Shown here piece by piece: positions 23,066 through 29,260 of a stretch of 35,237 bases of DNA. The first letter of the stretch is position 1. Each line of letters opens with the position of its first letter. Under the pieces are notes generated by a model. The model did not search any database. It was not told where the DNA came from and saw only the letters and a program-made list of their open reading frames with translations. Source of the stretch: a virus; IMG/VR virus record IMGVR_UViG_3300003690_000068, positions 1 to 35,237 of that record; one strand, written 5' to 3'. A program made the position numbers and the translations under genes.

Positions 23066-23920
23066 TTGTCGAGAAATAAAGAACGCTTAACAGGCGCTCA
23101 ACAACAGGATACAAATCCGCCACCGCAAGCAATGCAAGCAGAGTCGAGCGGTTTTTCTTTTGTTGTCCCAACAGAATTTGTAGATTTACCTTCGCAAGGA
23201 AAGTATTATCCAGAGGGTCATCCTCTTTGTGGGGAAGATACAATAGAAATTCGCCAAATGACAGCAAAAGAAGAAGACATGTTGACTTCCAGAACCCTTT
23301 TAAAGAAAGGCGTTGCACTGGATAGGGTTATAAATAGTTTAATTGTTAATAAATGTATTGATCCGGATTCATTGTTGGTTGGCGATAGAAATGCTATTAT
23401 TATTGCGACCAGAGTTTCTGGTTATGGTAATGAATATATTACAAAAGTAACTTGTCCCAGTTGTGCCACAATTCAAGAATATAACTTTGATCTTAATGAT
23501 TCATCGGTTTATCACGGAGACGATTTTAAAGGATTAGATGTTACCGACAACAAGGATGGAACTTTTGATGTTCTTCTGCCTAGATTAAAGGTGACTGTTA
23601 CTTTTAGATTGTTGACTGGAAAACATGAAAAGAATTTTCTTAGTGGAATTGAAAGCGATAAAAGGCGTAAAAAAGTAGAACAAATGGTAACGAGGCAACT
23701 TACTAATATTATTGTAGGAGTTAATGGTTTTAATGAGCCAGAAGCCGTTAAAGCTTTAGTCGACAACATTCCTTCTATGGATTCACGACACTTAAGATTG
23801 GCTTATCGCGTTGTTGCACCAAATGTAGACTTGACCCAACATTTTGAATGCTCTGAGTGTAATTATGGACAGGATATGGAGGTTCCGCTTACTGCGGACT
23901 TTTTTTGGCCTGACCGATGA
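23066..23920 (+). CDS. gp26: gp26-like baseplate/tail assembly protein, TTG start
   Basis: This encodes 284 residues of the T4 gp26 baseplate family. VPTEFVDLPSQGKYYPEGHP (34-53), followed by IEIRQMTAKEEDMLTSRTLL and LLVGDRNAIIIATRVSGYG, are hallmark blocks. Two CxxC pairs, Cys130/133 (CPSC) and Cys262/265 (CSEC), suggest a zinc-binding site joining the two lobes. The start is a TTG at 23066, chosen because GAGAGG lies seven bases upstream. The first in-frame ATG is 22 codons further in, without a site. The gene ends in GAC TTT TTT TGG, and the next gene, gp51-like, continues in another frame from this T7 run. It lies just upstream of the tape measure, where lambda-type phages keep their tail assembly chaperones. 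Confidence 0.87.
   Translation: MSRNKERLTGAQQQDTNPPPQAMQAESSGFSFVVPTEFVDLPSQGKYYPEGHPLCGEDTIEIRQMTAKEEDMLTSRTLLKKGVALDRVINSLIVNKCIDPDSLLVGDRNAIIIATRVSGYGNEYITKVTCPSCATIQEYNFDLNDSSVYHGDDFKGLDVTDNKDGTFDVLLPRLKVTVTFRLLTGKHEKNFLSGIESDKRRKKVEQMVTRQLTNIIVGVNGFNEPEAVKALVDNIPSMDSRHLRLAYRVVAPNVDLTQHFECSECNYGQDMEVPLTADFFWPDR
23900..23906 (+). other. T7 run, candidate translational frameshift site
   Basis: Seven T at the end of the gp26-like gene are read GAC TTT TTT TGG in the gp26 frame. A +1 (or -2) change here enters the gp51 frame as TTT GGC CTG ACC GAT, giving ADFFGLTDEYMENVYEQF. The zero-frame stop TGA is at 23918-23920. The fused product would be 368 residues. The gp51-frame ATG lacks a clear ribosome site. 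Confidence 0.45.
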
Positions 23921-23924
23921 ATAT

Positions 23925-24173
23925 ATGGAGAACGTGTATGAGCAGTTCTTCTTTTTAAAATACTCAGGTGGCTGGTCATTCTCAGAGGCTTATAATCTGC
24001 CAATTGGTTTAAGAATATGGTTTGTAAATCGTTTGGTTAAACAACTAGAGGCCGAAAAAGAAGCGATGGAGAGATCATCGAGCGGCAGTGGTCGTTCTGG
24101 ATATCAATCGTTGACATCACAAAACCAGCCAAAAATGCCTCCGCAATTACGCAATACAGGAAGACAGAGATAG
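23925..24173 (+). CDS. gp51: gp51-like baseplate hub assembly protein
   Basis: In T4, gp51 is a small non-virion factor needed for baseplate hub assembly, encoded directly after gene 26. The frame here holds MENVYEQFFFLKYSGGWSFS, followed by EAYNLPIGLRIWFVNRLVKQ, the compact helical block I associate with that protein, then a Ser/Gln/Pro-rich tail. Sequence similarity seems to begin earlier, at GLTDEY, which lies inside the gp26 frame overlap. The only ATG that fits (23925) is five bases after the gp26 stop and has no Shine-Dalgarno. Expression is therefore by re-initiation or by frameshifting at the T7 run. An upstream ATG at 23844 in this frame gives an implausible N-terminus. The stop lies in the loop of a terminator. 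Confidence 0.72.
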   Translation: MENVYEQFFFLKYSGGWSFSEAYNLPIGLRIWFVNRLVKQLEAEKEAMERSSSGSGRSGYQSLTSQNQPKMPPQLRNTGRQR

Positions 24174-24190
24174 ATGCTCTGTCTTTTTTT
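24163..24190 (+). terminator. Rho-independent terminator overlapping the gp51 stop
   Basis: A perfect 7-base stem, GACAGAG with CTCTGTC (extendable by A-T pairs), around a 7-base loop is followed by TTTTTTT. The TAG stop of the gp51-like gene is at 24171-24173 in the loop, so translation to the stop covers the 5' arm. Confidence 0.92.
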
Positions 24191-24197
24191 ATGAGAA

Positions 24198-24206
24198 ACT
24201 AATTAC
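24198..24206 (+). promoter_or_regulatory. ACTAATTAC motif, weak promoter candidate before the tape measure
   Basis: ACTAATTAC lies eight bases after the terminator T run and 37 bases before the next ATG. It is a two-mismatch relative of the recurring motif. The position after a terminator supports some promoter here. Confidence 0.3.
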
Positions 24207-24234
24207 GTTAGTAAGAATATAAGAGGATACTTTT

Positions 24235-26826
24235 ATGGCTAATAAAATTGGCGACATGTCAGGCGCCGAGTTTGCGAAGATCCTAGCAAAAGCTATGGGC
24301 AAGGACGTGAGTGACACCAAAAAGGATCCACGTAAAGCCCAAGAACTCGGTGCGATCACCCCAGAAGACCTTGCCATGGCCGAGGAAGTACGCGACCAAG
24401 CTCAACAGCAGTTAGATATTTATTCTAAATTGCAAGGAGTTAAGGAGGCGAACCAGGCAATTAATCAAGCCGAGCAGGATCTTCTTTCTGCAAATATTAG
24501 TTTGTTAGATAAACAACTTAAGAATGCTATGCAAGCAACAGATTTAGACAAAGACAGAGTAAAAGACTTAACCAAACAAATAGAACTAGAAGAGGTTAAA
24601 TTGAGTGTTCTTGAAAAAGAAGGAGACGTTCTAGACGAAATAAACAAACATGGCAGTAAATATATTGATATTGCGACTAACATTGCCGGCCATATGAAGG
24701 CGATAAAAAAAGACACCGCTGGGTGGATGGTAATGATGGGTGAGAAAGGCGCCGATAAAATGCTCTCACCTTTTGTTGCTAAATTTAAGGAAGTACTTTT
24801 TGGTTTAAATGAAGCAGAGAAGGGTTTTGAGAGAATGAGTGGCTTGGGAGAAGACTTTTCACACCAAATTCGCGACGGCTATGAGGACTTGAGGGGATAT
24901 GGCGTAGAAGTAGGCGAAATGGCCGAATCCTATAGCGCTTTAACCACCACAATGACAGATTTTACAATGACTGATGCGGCGTCACGGGAGGCTCTGTCCC
25001 AAACCGGCGCAGTTCTAGGCGAATTAGGAGTGGCTGCTGGTGATTATGCTCAGGGCATCCAAGCTTCAACAAAGATGCTTGGACAAACTGCTATGCAAGC
25101 GGAAGCAACTTCAAGAGAACTTGTCGCTTATGCTAAAGATCTTGGCGTTGCGCCAGGACAACTATCGGCACAATTTGCGCAAATGGGCCCACAATTAGCT
25201 AAATTTGGCGAGCAAGGCGTGAAGGCTTTTAAAGATATTGCACATATCTCAAAGATTACCGGTATGGAAATGAGTAAAGTCCTGCAGATTACAAATAAAT
25301 TTGATACATTTGAGGGCGCCGCAGAACAAGCCGGTAAGTTGAATGCTGCACTAGGCGGTAACTTTGTAAATGCGATGGACCTTATGATGACAACAGATCC
25401 AGCAGAACGTTTCAATATGATTAGAGACTCAATCTTAGATACGGGCCTAACTTTTGATGATATGTCCTATTATCAGAAGAACTTTTATAAAGAATCCCTT
25501 GGCCTTTCTGATGTTGGCGATTTGGCTATGATGCTTTCTGGAAATATGGACGATTTAACCGGAGATATGGGAAAAACTAATGATGAACTAATCGCCATGA
25601 AAGAAAACTCACAAAAAGTTCAGAGTATGCAAGAACAATGGAGTGCGATAGTCGCGCAAGCCACTCCCGTTTTTCAAGTATTTGCTGATATTATAAGTGG
25701 AGTATTGGGATTCTTTCAAAAATATCCTGGTGTAATTGAAGCTATTGTGCCGACATTAGTATTTTTTAAAGTGGCTATGTTTGGACTTACCCTTGCTACT
25801 AAATTAAGTACTATTGCTACTGCGCTTGGGATTGGCGTAAAGAAGGCTGCTACCGTAGCAGAAGTAGCAAATACAACGAATATAACGATAAACACAGCCG
25901 CCAAAGAAGGTCAGACGCTAGTAACCGGCCAATTAACAGTTATGCAAAATTTACAAACAGGGGCAACTAAACGCTCGACTCTAGCCGGCAAGTCTCTCGC
26001 GCCGGTTCTTTTGGCCGTGGGTGTTGCATTGTTCCTGATGGGCCTAGGTATGGCTGCAGCAGCCCTTGGCCTGGCTGAGCTTGTAGTGGCGTTTAAAGAT
26101 GCGGGAGACGCCGCTGTCTACGCCGCCGCCGGAATTGCGGCATTGATGGTACCATTTGGAGCGTTATTATTTGTGGCATATACCCTTGTTGCTGGAGGGA
26201 ATGTAGTAACAGCCGCCGTTACTGCTTTTCTTCTTTCTCTGGGAGTAGCTGCAATGATGTTGGGAATAGGAATGGGTCTTGCCGCTGCAGGAATGGCGTT
26301 ATTTGTTCTGTCTTTAAAAGAGTTGTTTCAAGTCATGCCAATGACAGATTTTATGTTGCTTGTGGCAACGTTTATTGGTCTTAATCTGGTTATGTCGATG
26401 ATAGCGCCTCTTGCCCCAATTGCGGCAGCAGGAATGATACTCATGGCCCTTGGCTTAATGGCAATCGGAGCAGCACTGCTAATGATGTTGCCTACTATGA
26501 TAGTATTTAATATGCTTATAAGTGGCATTGGAGATTTAATGGATAACACAGCGGGCCTCAAACAAGTTGCAGATGATTTTGTTAGGATTGGTAATGCTAT
26601 TCGAACAATACCACCAGTACACGCGATAGCTTTATCTACGCTTATGACAAATACTGCTGTAGCTAGTAAGGCGACAGGGGTTGCTCCAACTGCTGGCGCT
26701 GCCGCCGGCGGACAAAAAGAAGTGAAAGTAACAATATCTTTGGACGCTACAGCGACCAAAGACTTCTTGAACGGAAATACAAGAACATTTATGGGAACAG
26801 AGAGCAGAGTAGCTGTTACACAATAA
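24235..26826 (+). CDS. Putative tail tape measure protein
   Basis: Tape measure proteins fill the tail tube, set its length and are ejected on infection. This one has 863 residues. It has a charged, coiled-coil-like region (about 45-150), a helical Ala/Gly-rich centre with phage-tape features (SALTTTMTDFTMTDAASREA, then QAEATSRELVAYAKDLGV), and a block of strongly hydrophobic helices from about 585 to 770 (LLAVGVALFLMGLGMAAAAL and similar). The last part is short and polar. T4 gp29 is 590 residues, so a longer tail than T4 is possible. The gene follows the gp26/gp51 pair and its terminator and precedes baseplate genes, the classic tape-measure position. AAGAGGA precedes the ATG. Confidence 0.85.
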   Translation: MANKIGDMSGAEFAKILAKAMGKDVSDTKKDPRKAQELGAITPEDLAMAEEVRDQAQQQLDIYSKLQGVKEANQAINQAEQDLLSANISLLDKQLKNAMQATDLDKDRVKDLTKQIELEEVKLSVLEKEGDVLDEINKHGSKYIDIATNIAGHMKAIKKDTAGWMVMMGEKGADKMLSPFVAKFKEVLFGLNEAEKGFERMSGLGEDFSHQIRDGYEDLRGYGVEVGEMAESYSALTTTMTDFTMTDAASREALSQTGAVLGELGVAAGDYAQGIQASTKMLGQTAMQAEATSRELVAYAKDLGVAPGQLSAQFAQMGPQLAKFGEQGVKAFKDIAHISKITGMEMSKVLQITNKFDTFEGAAEQAGKLNAALGGNFVNAMDLMMTTDPAERFNMIRDSILDTGLTFDDMSYYQKNFYKESLGLSDVGDLAMMLSGNMDDLTGDMGKTNDELIAMKENSQKVQSMQEQWSAIVAQATPVFQVFADIISGVLGFFQKYPGVIEAIVPTLVFFKVAMFGLTLATKLSTIATALGIGVKKAATVAEVANTTNITINTAAKEGQTLVTGQLTVMQNLQTGATKRSTLAGKSLAPVLLAVGVALFLMGLGMAAAALGLAELVVAFKDAGDAAVYAAAGIAALMVPFGALLFVAYTLVAGGNVVTAAVTAFLLSLGVAAMMLGIGMGLAAAGMALFVLSLKELFQVMPMTDFMLLVATFIGLNLVMSMIAPLAPIAAAGMILMALGLMAIGAALLMMLPTMIVFNMLISGIGDLMDNTAGLKQVADDFVRIGNAIRTIPPVHAIALSTLMTNTAVASKATGVAPTAGAAAGGQKEVKVTISLDATATKDFLNGNTRTFMGTESRVAVTQ

Positions 26827-26840
26827 TAAGGAAATAAAAA

Positions 26841-28094
26841 ATGTCTAACGACGAAGAGAAAACTAGGCAACACGATTATTTCAATAGTAATTTTGATTCA
26901 TCTAAATATAAACCTATTACTGTTGGCCCAGCTAAAAGGCCAAGCAATTTTGTTGATGGCTCAGATGCCTATGCCAACCAAAGAAAGCTGTTTATTTCTT
27001 TTCAACACGTCCCTACCGGCAGATCTGTGTTTTTCAAAGCTTTCATAACTGCTTTTAATGAAGCGTTTAATAGTGATTGGGCATCGGAAACTGTATATGG
27101 GCGCGCCGATCCAATTTATTTATATAAAAGTACTCAGCGCCAAATCACACTGGCTTTTAAAATTCCAGCATCATCGCAAAGTGAAGCATACGAGAATTTA
27201 GGCAAAGTACAGGGATTGTTACAATTTTTATATCCAAATTATACTGAAATTCAAAATGCTATGACGGTTGCCCAATCTCCACTTATTAGATTAAAAGTAA
27301 TGAACTTATTACGAAATACAAATGATAGATTTGCGAAGATGGATGCATCTTATGGCTCTTCTCCAACGGCTCCAGACCCGGCAGTAAGAGAGGGAGCAGA
27401 AACAGGAAAAACTGATCTTGATAATTATGCAAATTTACAGACGTGGCAATCACACGATGGCTTATTGGGTGTCATAGCTAATATTGCGGTAAATCATAAT
27501 TTAGAAGGTGATGATGGTTCGTTTGTTGTTGGAACAAATGCCCTTCTTCCAAAGTTTTTAGATGTTAATTTGACTTTTAATCCGATTCACGAGCATCCGC
27601 TTGGTTGGGATGATAATGGTGTCTTTGCCGGCACAACTGGAGGCAACCGCAAAGGCCAACAAAGATTATGGCCATATGGAGTTAGATTGACAGATGGTGC
27701 GGAGATGTATGATAATCTGGCTGAGATCGATGATGCACAAAAATATGTTAACGAACAGATTGAGGCTGGCTCTTCCTTTGTAGAATTGAAAGAAAATGCT
27801 GAAGCGGCAGTTGCCAATGCAGAAGCAAAATATGTTGGCCTGTTTGGCAGCCTGAGATTAAAAAAGGATCTTGCGGCCGGCGAAGAATCTGCTGCAATAT
27901 ATCAAGCAACTCAGGGCTCGTCTGGCGTGAGCGCTATAGCTGCTTACGTGGGACAACAAGGACCATTCGATGATCCTATGAATTTTGTGCCTGGCGACAC
28001 CACCGGACTTATAACAATAGAAGACCACTCCCAGGCCGATACCGAACAGATCGCCGCCGCCGAAGCCCAAGGGAAGTTTGACCCAGGATCTTAA
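26841..28094 (+). CDS. Putative baseplate protein, tube-cap-like
   Basis: This encodes 417 residues, with AAGGAAA before the ATG. The N-terminal half contains VFFKAFITAFNEAFNSDWAS (64-83), then ETVYGRADPIYLYKSTQRQI and LAFKIPASSQSEAYENLGKV. This resembles the tube-like domain of baseplate cap proteins that seed the tail tube (gp48/gp54 in T4), in which a target-frame and force-field-like strand pattern is repeated. The C-terminal third is Ala/Glu-rich and helical, ending in a Pro/Gly/Asp-rich tail with higher GC. It follows the tape measure as gp48/gp54 follow gp29 in T4. Direct similarity to T4 gp48 is not obvious to me, so the name is based on pattern and order. Confidence 0.62.
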   Translation: MSNDEEKTRQHDYFNSNFDSSKYKPITVGPAKRPSNFVDGSDAYANQRKLFISFQHVPTGRSVFFKAFITAFNEAFNSDWASETVYGRADPIYLYKSTQRQITLAFKIPASSQSEAYENLGKVQGLLQFLYPNYTEIQNAMTVAQSPLIRLKVMNLLRNTNDRFAKMDASYGSSPTAPDPAVREGAETGKTDLDNYANLQTWQSHDGLLGVIANIAVNHNLEGDDGSFVVGTNALLPKFLDVNLTFNPIHEHPLGWDDNGVFAGTTGGNRKGQQRLWPYGVRLTDGAEMYDNLAEIDDAQKYVNEQIEAGSSFVELKENAEAAVANAEAKYVGLFGSLRLKKDLAAGEESAAIYQATQGSSGVSAIAAYVGQQGPFDDPMNFVPGDTTGLITIEDHSQADTEQIAAAEAQGKFDPGS

Positions 28095-28113
28095 TATTAA
28101 GGAACATTAAATA

Positions 28114-28452
28114 ATGCCAAGATATAATAAATATAGAATATTAGATAACGATAGCGAATATTATGCCCCTCTTAGAAGGTCACGAGGCCTTAAGAGTATA
28201 AGACATTATGAAACGCCCTATATTAGACACCCCACAGTTGGACAGCGCGCATCTCTTATGACAGTCACACATGTTTGGAAATATGGTGATAGATTTTATA
28301 AATTAGCCGATAAACATTATGGAGATCCCCGTCTTTGGTGGGTTATAGCATGGTATAATTCAGCGCCTACGGAAGCTACTCTTGCTATCGGTAGTGTGAT
28401 TGCAATTCCTGTGAATATTGAAAAAGCCTTAAAGGTTTTGGGAGTAACATAA
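28114..28452 (+). CDS. gp53: Baseplate wedge protein with LysM domain (gp53-like)
   Basis: This encodes 112 residues. Residues about 50-101 form a LysM domain: THVWKYGDRFYKLADKHYGD followed by PRLWWVIAWYN, then IGSVIAIP. gp53 of T4 also carries a LysM-like domain and helps connect baseplate wedges into the ring. In distant T4-like phages, short gp53 homologues show just this WKxGDRFYKLADKxYGD sequence. The N-terminal 45 residues are Tyr/Arg-rich and probably mediate contacts. T4 gp53 is 196 residues, so this is a reduced form. AAGGAAC precedes the ATG. It is co-directional with baseplate genes on both sides. Confidence 0.85.
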   Translation: MPRYNKYRILDNDSEYYAPLRRSRGLKSIRHYETPYIRHPTVGQRASLMTVTHVWKYGDRFYKLADKHYGDPRLWWVIAWYNSAPTEATLAIGSVIAIPVNIEKALKVLGVT

Positions 28453-28453
28453 G

Positions 28454-29260
28454 ATGACTACTCCAACAACTTCTGCAGATCCCTTCGCAACGGTTAGGAA
28501 TTTTGTGGATGTATGTGCCCGGGATGCCCGTTCACACGAGGCTAAAACAATTGCGCAAAATCTCAAAAATAATTGGGGCACCAACGGTTCGGCCATTAAG
28601 CCGAAGATTGACAATATTCGCAACATCGCGATTAATTATAAATCCGCCGTCACTGCCTACGAGACCGAAGCAGCGGCCGGAAATGTCGGTGGTTTCACAG
28701 CAATGCCCGGTCCTGCGCCTGACCCGACGAATTATTTTGCCCGCTCAGTCGATTGGAATGACCCCAACGCACTTGGAGGTATCCTGACGCTGGTGGCGCA
28801 GGAAACCAAGAGAATACGCAATGAGATACAGATCTCTTTCCGACCGGTCGCAATGGAGCGCCTCCCAGGAGCCGCGTTTGAGTCACTTTTTTTTGGGTTT
28901 TTGGACGAATTCGATGAGGCGCAAGACATGTACCTAGCATTTAAGGAGATGGATGAGGCCTGGGACGCCCTGATCGAACAGTTGATTGCGCCCCTAGCAG
29001 CGATGAGAAAATGCGGTGATGAGATTGGCACCGTGGCTGCGAGCGCCGAGGGCTGTGAGTACATCGGTTCTATTGCTGATTTTATTGATGACTTCATTCC
29101 CAAAGTCAAGGATTTTAACTGTCCCGATGCTTTAGTCACTCCTCAAGCCGCAGCCGCCGCCGCTGCCGGTCGGTGGGCGTTATATCTCAAGTTGTCAACT
29201 TTGAGGGCGCCAGAGATTTTAAAGAGCAGTGTTTTTTATTGGCAAAAATATTTGAACTAG
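28454..29260 (+). CDS. Unrecognised GC-rich protein in the baseplate block
   Basis: This encodes 268 residues. It starts one base after the gp53 stop, with GGGAG ten bases before the ATG. Helical, Ala/Glu/Asp-rich content dominates (LDEFDEAQDMYLAFKEMDEA, then WDALIEQLIAPLAAMRKCGD), with three Cys. Near the end is a seven-Ala run (QAAAAAAAGRW). The DNA from about 28,600 to 29,170 is visibly richer in G and C than the genes on either side, and it changes abruptly to AT-rich sequence near 29,220. The last 88 bases overlap the next ORF in a different frame, and the final 25 residues lack the character of the rest. It may be a replaced or damaged gene. No family is recognised. Confidence 0.65.
   Translation: MTTPTTSADPFATVRNFVDVCARDARSHEAKTIAQNLKNNWGTNGSAIKPKIDNIRNIAINYKSAVTAYETEAAAGNVGGFTAMPGPAPDPTNYFARSVDWNDPNALGGILTLVAQETKRIRNEIQISFRPVAMERLPGAAFESLFFGFLDEFDEAQDMYLAFKEMDEAWDALIEQLIAPLAAMRKCGDEIGTVAASAEGCEYIGSIADFIDDFIPKVKDFNCPDALVTPQAAAAAAAGRWALYLKLSTLRAPEILKSSVFYWQKYLN

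Noticed and set aside
23844-23924. ATG at 23844 as the gp51 start
   Set aside because: The residues it adds (MNALSVIMDRIWRFRLLRTF) are a shadow of the gp26 Cys-rich end and do not fit the gp51 family. The likely entry is by re-initiation or frameshift near 23900-23925.
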